From NCBI GenBank assembly GCA_030425425.1, contig JAUIAO010000016.1, positions 30,544 to 94,543 of the forward strand: DNA of 64,000 nt. The letters are read 5' to 3'. The first letter of the stretch is position 1. Every line of letters starts with the position of its first letter. Below the pieces are notes generated by a model that searched no databases, was not told the DNA's origin, and saw nothing but the letters and a program-made list of their open reading frames with translations. Below, one piece after another: positions 38,069-47,325 of the stretch. A program made the translations under genes and the position numbers. Source of the stretch: Bacteroidia bacterium (GTDB taxonomy: Bacteria; Bacteroidota; Bacteroidia; Cytophagales; Cyclobacteriaceae).

Positions 38069-39103
38069 GTGAGATCATTCAATAAAGCAAACAATCATTT
38101 TATAGACATAAAATCTATAATTGTTTTTCACATCAATTATCGTGACGTTTTTAATGCACCGGTGTTAATAATTGATTTGTACAAATGGATAAATGCATCT
38201 TCATCTGACATAAGATTTGCTATTGATGAGTTAATAAAAGAAAAATCGATCTCAGAGTTGAATGGGTATCTGGTAGTGGCAGGTAAAGAAGGGATCATCG
38301 CTGATCAGCCTTTAAAAATTCAACTTTCGGAAAAATTGACTAAAAAGGGCGAACGATTAGTACGGTTTATTAAACATATACCATTTATAAAGTACGTTGG
38401 AATATCGGGTTCAATAGCTGCTAAAAACCCAACCACTAACACAAATGGACATGTTGATTTGGATTTGTTTATCATTTGCTCTGACTCCTCGCTTTGGCTT
38501 CTTTTTCTATTTGAACGCTTTTACACGAATTTAGAGCAGTTGATCAAGGGAGATCATTTTTATTGCTTTAATTATGTTACTGAAGAGTCATTCCTCACAA
38601 TTTCAAACAAGAGTTTTTATACTGCATCTGAAATCATCAATCTACAAACCTTATATGATAATTCTGTCATAGAACAATTTCTTGAATCGAATAATTGGTA
38701 TCTGAAGTATTATTCACCTAAGGAATCTGAATTGAGTACTAAAGTTATCCAGTCAAAAAGAACAAAAGTTAATCCACTGAAATGGCTCAATGTATTCTTC
38801 TTTTACGCTTACAATGCTTTTAGAGCAATGAAGAATCTTGATATTAAAAAATTATTCTTGTCTAAACGGGAATTTGACCCATATATCAGACATAATTATC
38901 AAAGGATTTCGAACCCGAACGGTGGTTATGAAAATGTTATTAGAGATAAGTTTGTCCAACTGATGCACAGGAATTTCCAAAACTATTACGATGATCAAGT
39001 AGTTGATTTTCTTTTTCCTGATAGCATCATTCAAAAGAATATTGATCAATTGGTCGATTATTCTGCGAATGAAATCGATGATTTGTTTACCAAATACTCT
39101 TAA
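38069..39103 (+). CDS. Nucleotidyltransferase-fold protein
   Basis: The 344-residue protein carries the polymerase-beta-type signature: GISGS at residues 111-115, then the acidic pair D130 and D132 in HVDLDLFII. Such domains transfer a nucleotide to proteins, antibiotics or sugars. Residues 1-90 look like a winged-helix domain, and the C-terminal half is helical and unrecognised. GTG 38069 is the only reasonable start I see, but the 5' end is uncertain. The radical SAM gene follows after two bases, so it is probably first in the 38069-42097 unit. Confidence 0.65.
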   Translation: MRSFNKANNHFIDIKSIIVFHINYRDVFNAPVLIIDLYKWINASSSDIRFAIDELIKEKSISELNGYLVVAGKEGIIADQPLKIQLSEKLTKKGERLVRFIKHIPFIKYVGISGSIAAKNPTTNTNGHVDLDLFIICSDSSLWLLFLFERFYTNLEQLIKGDHFYCFNYVTEESFLTISNKSFYTASEIINLQTLYDNSVIEQFLESNNWYLKYYSPKESELSTKVIQSKRTKVNPLKWLNVFFFYAYNAFRAMKNLDIKKLFLSKREFDPYIRHNYQRISNPNGGYENVIRDKFVQLMHRNFQNYYDDQVVDFLFPDSIIQKNIDQLVDYSANEIDDLFTKYS

Positions 39104-39105
39104 AA

Positions 39106-40566
39106 ATGACCAAAGGTAAGATTCTGTTTACACATTCTTATTTTTACCGCTTCGATCAGAAACAGTGGCACATTGGCGAGCCATACCCCCCACTAATGAC
39201 TATCACAGCGGCATCATATATGAGAGCCAATCAGTATGATGTAGGTCTTTTCGATACAGCACTAGTAAAGGATCCTCATGAAATTATTGCGAAACTTGAT
39301 GATTTTCAACCGGACTATTTGGTAGTTTTTGATGATGGCTTCAACTATCTCACTAAAATGTGTCTTACTACCATGAGAGAAGCGGCCTTTGAAATGCAAA
39401 AACTGGCTAAATCACGTGGAATAGATGTCATAACTTGTAGTTCGGATGCCTCAGATCATTACGAAAAATACCTCGAACATGGTGCAGACTTTGTAATAAG
39501 AGGTGAAGGTGAAGTCAGTCTGCTAAAATTGATCGACGCTTTAGTTGGTGAAAATGAAGAAACCGCCAAAAACATTCCTGGTGTATGCTTTCAGGATAAA
39601 GAAACAGTAAAATCAATAGCAAAAGGAGAAGTAATTCGAAATCTGGATATGCTTCCGCAAGCTGCCTGGGATTTGGTGGATATGGAATCTTATACCAAAA
39701 TATGGCATCAAAAACACACCAATCAATACATCAACCTAGCTACAACAAGAGGTTGCCCATATAAATGCAACTGGTGTGCAAAACCGATATATGGCAACAG
39801 ATACAATTCACGTTCAGTGAAACTTGTGGTTGATGAAATAGAGCTGCATGTGAAAAAGCATGATATCAACCATTTTTGGATGTGTGATGATATTTTCGGC
39901 CTCAAGCCTGGTTGGGTGAGAGAATTTGACAAGGAACTGAAATCAAGGAATTTAGAAATAAGATATAAAATCCAGTCTAGAGCTGATCTCTTACTAACTG
40001 ATGATACTATTTCTGCATTAGCTAGTTCAGGTGCTGACGAGGTATGGTTAGGAGCCGAGTCTGGCAGTCAGCGCATATTGGATGCCATGGATAAAGGAAC
40101 CAAAGTAGAACAAATCTATGAAGCCACGCGCAACTTGCACAAGCACAACGTGAAAGTAGCGTTTTTCATTCAGCTTGGGTATCTAGGAGAAGAATCCAGT
40201 GATATTCAAAAAACCATAAAAATGATTACGGACCTCAAGCCTGACAATCTGGGAATATCGGTCTCTTATCCTCTTCCCGGAACTGGTTTTTACGAAAGAG
40301 TAAAATCACAATTAGAAGAAAAGCAGAACTGGACTGACTCTGATGACCTGGATACCATGTTTCGTTCTACTTATCCAAAACGATATTATAAAAAGTTGCA
40401 TCGATATATTCATCGTGTATATAATCGACATGTTGTTTGGAACAACTTGAAAGAAAAAGCCTCTCCAAGCAGTATTATGATCGGCATTTTCAAAATATTC
40501 TTTCATTTCGCCTCTCAGTCTGCATTGTCTCTCCAAATGCAATATATCAAGGCATGGCACAAATAG
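39106..40566 (+). CDS. B12-binding-domain radical SAM protein
   Basis: The 486-residue protein has an N-terminal cobalamin-binding-like Rossmann domain (about 1-150; PDYLVVFDDGFNYL). A radical SAM barrel follows with the cluster cysteines C217, C221 and C224 in GCPYKCNWC. The AESGS motif typical of this class is also present. Members methylate or rearrange unactivated carbons in natural products, lipids and hopanoids. The neighbours (two methyltransferases, nucleotidyltransferase, glycosyltransferase) suggest modification of a glycan or lipid. Its 3' end overlaps the next gene. Confidence 0.88.
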   Translation: MTKGKILFTHSYFYRFDQKQWHIGEPYPPLMTITAASYMRANQYDVGLFDTALVKDPHEIIAKLDDFQPDYLVVFDDGFNYLTKMCLTTMREAAFEMQKLAKSRGIDVITCSSDASDHYEKYLEHGADFVIRGEGEVSLLKLIDALVGENEETAKNIPGVCFQDKETVKSIAKGEVIRNLDMLPQAAWDLVDMESYTKIWHQKHTNQYINLATTRGCPYKCNWCAKPIYGNRYNSRSVKLVVDEIELHVKKHDINHFWMCDDIFGLKPGWVREFDKELKSRNLEIRYKIQSRADLLLTDDTISALASSGADEVWLGAESGSQRILDAMDKGTKVEQIYEATRNLHKHNVKVAFFIQLGYLGEESSDIQKTIKMITDLKPDNLGISVSYPLPGTGFYERVKSQLEEKQNWTDSDDLDTMFRSTYPKRYYKKLHRYIHRVYNRHVVWNNLKEKASPSSIMIGIFKIFFHFASQSALSLQMQYIKAWHK

Positions 40567-41312
40567 CGGGGCAGTTTCAAATGGTCAGTAAAGTCAAGTA
40601 TGTTCATAAAAAGGATGATTTTGTTAAAAAAGAATCCGCTTACCTGACAGCTAGAGATCATGAAGGTCGTCTTCTGGATGATGAGCTTGTTCTGTCTCTT
40701 CCAAACCCACCCAGTCATCTGGCGAACTATAATGAATGGGTTCTGCGTAAAAAAAGCACATCAATCCTATTGAGGCAACTTCGTAAACATGCGGTACCAA
40801 ATCAAATTTTGGATATAGGGTGTGGCAATGGTTGGTTTATTGGTGGTTTAAAAAAAACCTTTCCACAATCAAAACTTTGTGGTGTAGATCTCAATGCTTT
40901 AGAACTGGAGCAAGCAAACCGCCTTTTTGGCAATGAGCAAGTAAAATTTTTCTATTTGGATATTCTAAAGAAGCAATATTTTAAGAATGAAAGCATGGAT
41001 ATAGTTATTTTCAATGCTTCTATTCAATATTTTCAAGATTTGCACGAGATTATTCAGACAGCAAGCCAGCTGCTGAAGCCCAAAGGATCCATTTGGGTTA
41101 ATGATAGTCCATTTTATAGGAGTAAATCAGATCAGCTACTAGCAGTTCAAAGAAGTCAGATGTATTACAATGATTTAGGAACTCCTGAAATGGCCACTTA
41201 CTATCATCATCATCTGGAATCGGATTTACTCCAATTGGGTTTTCGAAAAATCAAAAATCTAAACCCATTTTTAAAACTGCCATTTTCACTTTACCAATTC
41301 AAGAAGTCATGA
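40554..41312 (+). CDS. Class I SAM-dependent methyltransferase
   Basis: The Rossmann methyltransferase has motif I as ILDIGCGNGWFIGGL and the acidic residue of motif II in CGVDLNALELEQA. The C-terminal part includes a KPKGSIWVNDSPF strand. It has 252 residues from ATG 40554, which overlaps the radical SAM stop by 13 bases; ATG 40581 is an alternative. The next methyltransferase gene starts within its stop codon (ATGA). The substrate is unknown. Confidence 0.82.
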   Translation: MAQIAGQFQMVSKVKYVHKKDDFVKKESAYLTARDHEGRLLDDELVLSLPNPPSHLANYNEWVLRKKSTSILLRQLRKHAVPNQILDIGCGNGWFIGGLKKTFPQSKLCGVDLNALELEQANRLFGNEQVKFFYLDILKKQYFKNESMDIVIFNASIQYFQDLHEIIQTASQLLKPKGSIWVNDSPFYRSKSDQLLAVQRSQMYYNDLGTPEMATYYHHHLESDLLQLGFRKIKNLNPFLKLPFSLYQFKKS

Positions 41313-42097
41313 ATATTTCAGCGAGCAAAGCATTCGGGAAGCAATCGATCATTTTTGATGACTTGTACGACAGCAACCCAATAGTTAGCTACATGCGTCA
41401 GGTAATTCGTGATACAGTCATGAAAAATATAAAACCAGGTAGTCAAATTCTGGAAGTAAACGCGGGAACCGCTACAGACGCAATTTTCTTTGCAAGAAAT
41501 GGATTTAGGATTAGTGCTTATGATATTAGCCCAGGTATGGTGGCTAAGTCTCAGGAAAAAATTAACGCTTTAGGACTCAATGACCGGGTATCATTCGAAG
41601 AGCTTAGTTATGAAAATATAGATCAAGTAGAACAACAGTTTGATTATGTATACAGCAATTTTGGTGGACTGAATTGCACCTCAGAGTTGCCTATGGTAGT
41701 GAATAAACTATGTGATAGACTGAAGCCAGACGGAAAAGCAACACTGGTTATTTTACCCCCATTTACACTTTGGGAAAAGCTTCATTACCTAAGAGGAAAT
41801 AAGAAAATAGCCCAAAGGAGAAAGACTTTAGAACCATCAAACGCTCATATTGAAGGGATAAATTTTAAATGTTGGTATTATACACCACAGGAAGTCTCAA
41901 ATGCTTTGCAAGGAAAAATCAAGGATTCTGACATTCAAGGTTTATGCATCTTTACTCCACCTTCATTTATGGAAAAGTTTCCAAAAATGCTACCTCGAGT
42001 ATTTCATCTTTTGACCAAAATCGATGGTATCATCAAGCGATGGCCGCTCTTTCGCCGGATCGGAGATTATTACATCTATACTTTTACAAAAGTCTGA
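41309..42097 (+). CDS. Class I SAM-dependent methyltransferase, second of a pair
   Basis: This 262-residue protein has a divergent motif I, ILEVNAGTATDAIFFA, followed by ISAYDISPGMVAKSQ. It also has a KPDGKATLVILPP strand near motif post-I. It starts by ATGA overlap with the previous methyltransferase, so the two are coupled. Its 3' end overlaps the convergent glycosyltransferase gene by 22 bases. The C-terminal ~100 residues, rich in aromatic residues, probably bind the acceptor, which is unknown. Confidence 0.8.
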   Translation: MNISASKAFGKQSIIFDDLYDSNPIVSYMRQVIRDTVMKNIKPGSQILEVNAGTATDAIFFARNGFRISAYDISPGMVAKSQEKINALGLNDRVSFEELSYENIDQVEQQFDYVYSNFGGLNCTSELPMVVNKLCDRLKPDGKATLVILPPFTLWEKLHYLRGNKKIAQRRKTLEPSNAHIEGINFKCWYYTPQEVSNALQGKIKDSDIQGLCIFTPPSFMEKFPKMLPRVFHLLTKIDGIIKRWPLFRRIGDYYIYTFTKV

Positions 42098-43227
42098 ATT
42101 GCGTTTTTAAGCCAAAGAATTAACTGTTTCTTCAACCCAAGTTTATGCCGATGAAAATACCTGAATCTCTGAAGCTCTTTTTGCATACTAACCGAACCAG
42201 ATTCGAAATCAACTAACCTTCCCAAACTAAAATAATCACCACTAATCTGCTCAGCAATGTTCATCTCATGAGGTCTCATCTCCAGCGCGTATTGGGATAT
42301 AGGTGATTTACATTGCTTTGGACTGATTAGATATTCTTTTTGAATTCTCGATAAATCTTTGGTTCCGTTCAGATCTATTTCAACATCCTTACCTCTGAGG
42401 TGCGGACAAAAAACATTTAACCTGTCTGGCAATATCTCGAAAAACGAATCATAGACAGCCAAACACTTTTCAAAAGGTTTAAAAACTGCAGAAATAGAAT
42501 CTAAAGAAGCTTCAGTCATAAAAAAATCAGTTTTATTGGCAAAATGGGTGCCGGCATCTCCAAAATTGACCACCTGAGCTTCTCTTGGAAAACAGTAAAA
42601 TCTACCAGTTTCGACTAAATATCTGCTTTTCAAAGGAAACCAATCATCTTCCAAATGAAAATTAATCATGGAATCATGCATCAGTAAGTCAGGAGCAGCT
42701 CCTTCATCCATGACCAACCATTCTTTGAAATGCTGCCATTGTGCCGCAGTATAAATTTGTCCCTGGTACCACGCTACTTGTAAGAAAAAAGATGGATTGC
42801 CATCCTGTATTGGTTTAAAAGGAAGATGAAGATATCCATTGAACCACAAAGCATTTAAGGAAAAACCACCAATTCGGTCCTCTTCACCATAAGCATCCAA
42901 GACCTGTAATACGTAACTGTAAAATCCTGCACCTACATACAAGTCATCTTCTAGGTAAACAATGGTGCCAAGTTGGGAAGTAAGATCTCCGCATGCCAGA
43001 AAATGACCAACCAAACCCAATTTTTGCTCTTTTTCGAGAATAGTTTTCTTTCCGAATTTCCAATCAAATGATGAAACCATTTTTAGTACCTCTGGATGAG
43101 CTCCAAACTCGATAGAAAACCAAAGATCAACATCATCAGGGATGCTTGCTTTCTGTAGACTATTGAGAAGGCGTTTTAATGAATCCGGTCTTTGGAACGC
43201 ATTAATGACGATTGGGGGGTTACTCAT
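42076..43227 (-). CDS. GT-A-fold glycosyltransferase-like protein
   Basis: The 383-residue protein (ATG 43227) begins with a nucleotide-sugar transferase fold: PPIVINAFQRPDSLKRLL, then GTIVYLEDDLYVGAGFYSYV, in which EDD resembles the metal-binding motif of GNT-I-like enzymes. The last ~130 residues are unrecognised and end in a basic, aromatic tail (FRYFHRHKLGLKKQL) that could touch the membrane. It overlaps the phosphorylase-like gene upstream by eight bases. Sugar and acceptor are unknown. Confidence 0.75.
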   Translation of the reverse strand: MSNPPIVINAFQRPDSLKRLLNSLQKASIPDDVDLWFSIEFGAHPEVLKMVSSFDWKFGKKTILEKEQKLGLVGHFLACGDLTSQLGTIVYLEDDLYVGAGFYSYVLQVLDAYGEEDRIGGFSLNALWFNGYLHLPFKPIQDGNPSFFLQVAWYQGQIYTAAQWQHFKEWLVMDEGAAPDLLMHDSMINFHLEDDWFPLKSRYLVETGRFYCFPREAQVVNFGDAGTHFANKTDFFMTEASLDSISAVFKPFEKCLAVYDSFFEILPDRLNVFCPHLRGKDVEIDLNGTKDLSRIQKEYLISPKQCKSPISQYALEMRPHEMNIAEQISGDYFSLGRLVDFESGSVSMQKELQRFRYFHRHKLGLKKQLILWLKNAIQTFVKV

Positions 43228-43972
43228 TATCAATAATTTGAATGACAAGCTTTAAAGTAGCAATCAATTGTTTGTTCACTTCATCCATTTTTTTTGGATG
43301 GCTCCAATTACCATCTAAAAGGTCAGCCCCGACCAAAATAGAAGATGACTGAAGGTTATAAAAGTTAGAAAAACTAAACAATGCAGAGGTCTCCATATCA
43401 ATCAGACTGGCTCCATACTTTTTCCATTGAGCTATTTTGGCTGGGGTTTCTCTAAAAACAGCATCAGTGCTCACTGTCATAGCTGCTGAAGTTAAATAAT
43501 ATTTCAAATTGTCTGTAAACTCAGAAAATTGACCACTCACTATTCCTCCAATCCCCTCTTGACCATAGTTCGTGGATGTTCCTTCATCTATTAAGGCTTC
43601 TTCGATCAGCCAGACGCTTCCTTCTGGCAAATCACTCTTAAGCCGACCTGATAGTCCTATTAGAATAAATCTATTAGCCCCAAGAGCCCTGAACTCCTCA
43701 CAGGCTGTCATCAATGCCGGACTACCTATTCCCCAACCTGTAGAAAGATATAAGCCTTTTTTAGCATTGACACACACGTGTGTACCTGAAATACCCTTGA
43801 GTTTTTTTGAATTCCAACCCAAATATGGTTTTATGAGAAATGACTGAGGACAAAGAATGATAGTCTTTGGGTCATGAGGAATCTTCAGAAAACCCGATTC
43901 CCTTTTCCAACTGATCAACATTTCGGGTGTTAAAATTCCTGTTTGCTGTCCATCCATCTGGTCAAATCTCAT
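43220..43972 (-). CDS. Nucleoside phosphorylase superfamily (PNP_UDP_1) protein
   Basis: The 250-residue protein starts at ATG 43972 (MRFDQMDGQQTG). It contains the superfamily motifs GWGIGSPALMTACEEFRALG, FILIGLSGRL and, near residue 200, SLIDMETSALFSF. These place it nearest to uridine/purine nucleoside phosphorylases, which split nucleosides with phosphate. Coupling to a glycosyltransferase (8-base overlap) is unusual for a salvage enzyme and hints at handling a nucleoside or thioadenosine by-product of the methyltransferase/sulfotransferase cluster. That link is speculative. Confidence 0.75.
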   Translation of the reverse strand: MRFDQMDGQQTGILTPEMLISWKRESGFLKIPHDPKTIILCPQSFLIKPYLGWNSKKLKGISGTHVCVNAKKGLYLSTGWGIGSPALMTACEEFRALGANRFILIGLSGRLKSDLPEGSVWLIEEALIDEGTSTNYGQEGIGGIVSGQFSEFTDNLKYYLTSAAMTVSTDAVFRETPAKIAQWKKYGASLIDMETSALFSFSNFYNLQSSSILVGADLLDGNWSHPKKMDEVNKQLIATLKLVIQIIDNE

Positions 43973-44007
43973 TAAGATTGTCAATCTAAAAAATATCCTG
44001 ATTAATA

Positions 44008-44568
44008 GTGAGTCATCAAAAAACTAAAATATTTGGAATCGGACTTCAAAGAACCGGCACGACTTCTCTTTATCATGCTTTAAATCAGCTTGGGTTCAAA
44101 TCAGCTCCACACAGCATCCCACTTTTTTACAATATTAACGACCCAATAATAACAGAATATGATGCATTCATGGATAATCCAATCCCCCATTTATTTCCTA
44201 ATCTAGACGTAACCTTTCCAGGTAGTAAATTTATTTTAACCACGAGAAATATTAACAGATGGCTGAACAGCGTAGAATGGCTCTTTGAAAAAGAACTTCC
44301 ACGACTTCCCAAGCCGCTTAGAAAAGTTGCCAATGAAATTCATGAAGCATTTTACGGATGCTCCACATTTCATAGAGATGTTTTTTATGAAAAATGGACT
44401 TCATATCATGAGCAGGTTTTTTATCATTTTGAAAAAAAACCAGAAGATTTACTGGTCATAAATTTCCACGAAGACCATAAATGGTCAAAACTTTGTAGAT
44501 TTTTGGATGTACCAATGCCGACCTCAAAAGATTTTCCTCATTTTAATAAACGAGAAAAGAATGATTGA
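44008..44568 (+). CDS. Small PAPS-dependent sulfotransferase-like protein
   Basis: The 186-residue protein has a 5'-phosphosulfate-binding loop IGLQRTGTTSLYHAL at residues 11-25 and the 3'-phosphate-type motif TTRNINRWLNS. It lacks any signal peptide. It begins with GTG 44008, the only start that keeps the whole P-loop-like motif. It is divergent from the phosphorylase gene, with 35 bases between the two starts. Its end overlaps the flippase gene by 31 bases. Such enzymes sulfate carbohydrates or lipids, and the neighbours suggest a glycan acceptor. Confidence 0.8.
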   Translation: MSHQKTKIFGIGLQRTGTTSLYHALNQLGFKSAPHSIPLFYNINDPIITEYDAFMDNPIPHLFPNLDVTFPGSKFILTTRNINRWLNSVEWLFEKELPRLPKPLRKVANEIHEAFYGCSTFHRDVFYEKWTSYHEQVFYHFEKKPEDLLVINFHEDHKWSKLCRFLDVPMPTSKDFPHFNKREKND

Positions 44569-45755
44569 ATCCTCCACCAAAGCACAACACATTCTAACAT
44601 CCAAACTATATTAATCGCCCAGCAAAAACCCTCTAATCCGAAGTACATCCATCCAAAAAAACAAAGCGAAATCATTAACAAAGTAGTAAATCCATTCACA
44701 GTTATAAGCTGTCGATCTTTGTTTTGTGCAAACATCTGAAAAGAGAGATACTGTCTCACAGAAAACGGAATCATACCAATGAGCAAGATTTGCAAATATG
44801 AAATCACCTCAAAATCATCAAATAACAATAATGAAATTTTTGGAACAATTAAATAGAATAATATGACTAAGACTATAGTAATTATAGCAATTTGAATAGT
44901 TTGGCGCTTCACAGACTTATAACCGAACCTTCGATCAACCATTACGGGAAATAGCGAACCATAGATCGCAGCTGGTATCATTTTCAGAACCTCTACCACT
45001 TTATTACTAGCACCAAACAAACCCAATTCGTAAGTCCCCACAAGCATACCTAGCATAACGACAATTCCGCGTGTTGAAATCGTATTAAAAAGTACTGAAA
45101 GTGACAAAACCCAACCCTCTTTCATCGTAGTTTTTAACAGACCCTGTTTCCCTGAGAAAAAAAAAATCTGTAAATAAATTCCTTCACGATTCAAAAAAAA
45201 CAGATGGAGTATCGAACCGATGCATTTGGCTGCAAGTATTACAAGGATCACGGCATACAGGCCGAGGTGGAGCAATAAATAAACACCTGAGATTTGAACA
45301 ATCATTTCCACAAGTTGTATGATTGCCAGGTAGCCCATTTTTTGCTTCCCTTTGAGAACCGCAGATGAGGTTGCAGACACTGTGGCCGGTATCAGTGTAA
45401 ATGAATAAAAAATCCAAGGTTGGCTATGTGACACTTTGAAACTAATCACTACCAAAAACACAATCCCTATCAACGTGATTGCAACTATCATTTGCAACCA
45501 GAGCGCAATACTCAACCTCGACCGATCGAAGCTCTCAGAATTTTGAGCAACTAACCTAGTCACAAAAATATCCATCCCAAAATTAGCAATCATTACCAGG
45601 ATAGATAGCGTTGCTGTAAGCAAAACATAATTTCCAAGAAATGAGTAACCCCCTGCCCTGCTTATGATTACTACTGTGGCTACACTCCCTACAGCCGCAA
45701 GCGACCTAGCAACGAATAATGCAATGATATTACGGGTGGTATTTCCCTCAGACAT
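44538..45755 (-). CDS. Polysaccharide/lipid flippase (MOP superfamily)
   Basis: The 405-residue protein has about 12 hydrophobic helices and the Wzx/MATE-like layout, with internal basic loops such as GKQKMGYLAIIQ. Such proteins flip lipid-linked oligosaccharides across the inner membrane. It ends in the convergent sulfotransferase gene. It fits the idea that the 38069-45755 cluster builds or modifies an exported glycan. The specific substrate is unknown. Confidence 0.82.
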   Translation of the reverse strand: MSEGNTTRNIIALFVARSLAAVGSVATVVIISRAGGYSFLGNYVLLTATLSILVMIANFGMDIFVTRLVAQNSESFDRSRLSIALWLQMIVAITLIGIVFLVVISFKVSHSQPWIFYSFTLIPATVSATSSAVLKGKQKMGYLAIIQLVEMIVQISGVYLLLHLGLYAVILVILAAKCIGSILHLFFLNREGIYLQIFFFSGKQGLLKTTMKEGWVLSLSVLFNTISTRGIVVMLGMLVGTYELGLFGASNKVVEVLKMIPAAIYGSLFPVMVDRRFGYKSVKRQTIQIAIITIVLVILFYLIVPKISLLLFDDFEVISYLQILLIGMIPFSVRQYLSFQMFAQNKDRQLITVNGFTTLLMISLCFFGWMYFGLEGFCWAINIVWMLECVVLWWRIQSFFSRLLK

Positions 45756-45957
45756 GAATCATTATTTCAATGTAAAATAGATATAAGCTCACATAAGATT
45801 GGGTTTTGTAAAAATAAACTAGACAGCTAAACCTAAAATTGCCTCAGAATACAATAATGATGAATTTCCAGTTAGCTTCAAATAGTAAACGTCTAAGTCA
45901 CTCACTTTTCAAAATTCAGATTCACATATTTCTATTCTACACTTTTTTCGTTTTCTC

Positions 45958-45965
45958 TAAATTTG
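45958..45965 (+). promoter_or_regulatory. Promoter -7 element (TAAATTTG) directly before mnmE
   Basis: A perfect TAnnTTTG match ends four bases before the mnmE ATG at 45970. If used, the transcript would start at or next to the ATG, giving a leaderless message. Confidence 0.45.
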
Positions 45966-45969
45966 CCTC

Positions 45970-47325
45970 ATGAATGATACGATAGTGGCATTAGCAACAC
46001 CTCCCGGTGTAGGAGCGATTGGAGTGATCAGGGTTTCTGGGAATAACACCTTTCCGATTCTAAATAAGGTATTTAGAGGGAAAGACATCACCAAAGCTAA
46101 AAGTCATTCGGTACATCTGGGTACAATCAGAGATGATGAGGAAATTATCGATGAAGTGTTGCTCACACTTTTTAAAGGGCCTAATTCCTATACCAAGGAA
46201 GATGTGATCGAAATCAGTTGCCATGGTAGCCCATTCATCATTCAACAATTGATCAAACTACTCCTGAATCAAGGAGCCAGACTTGCCAGACCAGGTGAGT
46301 TTACTCAAAGAGCATTTGTGAATGGTCGTTTTGACCTGGCACAAGCAGAAGCTGTTGCTGATTTGATTGCTTCTGAAAATGAATCCATGCACAGTGCTGC
46401 GATGAAGCAGATGCGCGGGGGATTCTCGGATGAGATTAAAAAACTACGGGAAGAACTCATACACTTCGCAAGCATGATCGAGTTGGAACTGGACTTTGCT
46501 GAAGAAGATGTGGAGTTTGCGAGCAGAGAAGATTTGAGAAAACTCATTAACAACCTCAAACATCTGATCAGAAGGCTTACAGAAAGTTTCACGCTGGGCA
46601 ATGCGATAAAAAATGGAATACCGACAGTCATTGCTGGGAAACCAAATGCTGGTAAGTCCACCCTACTCAATGCCCTCCTCAATGAAGAAAAGGCCATCGT
46701 ATCGGACATTCCCGGAACTACCAGAGATGTAATTGAGGATGTGATCAATGTAGATGGTATTAGCTTCCGTTTTACAGATACTGCTGGCATCCGAACTACA
46801 AAAGATACCGTGGAAGCAATCGGGGTTGAACGTACAATGGCCAAGATGAAAGAAGCATCTGTGATCCTTTATCTGGTAGATATGCAAGCTGAAACAAGAA
46901 AAGATGTGGACAAAGAAATCAACTTTATCCGGGAGCTGAATGTCCCCTACCTTTTGATTGGAAACAAACTGGATGAGGCCAAACCTGAGATCAAACTGCA
47001 ACTAGAAGAACATGATGCGCTGTTTATCTCTGCCAAACAAAAAGATAATCTTGAAAATTTAAAATCAGCACTTAAAGAACTTGTCTCTTTGGATTCTTTC
47101 AAAACCGGCAATACGATCGTTACCAATCTTCGCCACTATGAAGGGTTAATGGCTACTGATCAAGCTTTGAATCAAGTGATAGAAGGAATAGACAGTGGCA
47201 TCTCTAATGATTTTGTAGCGATGGATATTCGGAATGCACTGCATCATCTAGGCACACTCACTGGTGAGATCACAACAGAGGATTTGCTCGAAAATATATT
47301 TAGCAAGTTCTGTATCGGGAAGTAA
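45970..47325 (+). CDS. mnmE: tRNA uridine-5-carboxymethylaminomethyl(34) synthesis GTPase MnmE
   Basis: MnmE with MnmG modifies U34 of tRNAs that read two-codon boxes. The N-terminal THF-binding domain starts MNDTIVALATPPGVGAIGVIRVSG. The helical domain carries the G domain: G1 GKPNAGKST at 223-231, DIPGTTRD, DTAGIR and the G4 region. The C-terminus is the invariant FCIGK with the catalytic cysteine. At 451 residues it is intact. The final 18 bases coincide with the probable left attachment site of the adjacent mobile element, which therefore leaves the gene functional. Confidence 0.96.
   Translation: MNDTIVALATPPGVGAIGVIRVSGNNTFPILNKVFRGKDITKAKSHSVHLGTIRDDEEIIDEVLLTLFKGPNSYTKEDVIEISCHGSPFIIQQLIKLLLNQGARLARPGEFTQRAFVNGRFDLAQAEAVADLIASENESMHSAAMKQMRGGFSDEIKKLREELIHFASMIELELDFAEEDVEFASREDLRKLINNLKHLIRRLTESFTLGNAIKNGIPTVIAGKPNAGKSTLLNALLNEEKAIVSDIPGTTRDVIEDVINVDGISFRFTDTAGIRTTKDTVEAIGVERTMAKMKEASVILYLVDMQAETRKDVDKEINFIRELNVPYLLIGNKLDEAKPEIKLQLEEHDALFISAKQKDNLENLKSALKELVSLDSFKTGNTIVTNLRHYEGLMATDQALNQVIEGIDSGISNDFVAMDIRNALHHLGTLTGEITTEDLLENIFSKFCIGK
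47308..47325. other. Probable attachment site (attL) in the 3' end of mnmE
   Basis: TTCTGTATCGGGAAGTAA encodes the last FCIGK residues and stop of mnmE. Genomic islands of the SGI1 type integrate into exactly this 3' end in enterobacteria, using the last 18 bases. Here an excisionase-like gene and a tyrosine recombinase gene begin within 600 bases. I found no second copy in the window, so the right end would be beyond 64000. Confidence 0.6.

Noticed and set aside
38069..45755. Cluster as part of the mobile element
   Set aside because: It lies on the chromosomal side of mnmE, and no recombinase, transposase or repeat boundary was found around it.
46305..46844. Minus-strand 179-codon open frame inside mnmE
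   Set aside because: It is antisense to the intact G domain of MnmE, rich in Ser as expected for a reverse-frame shadow.
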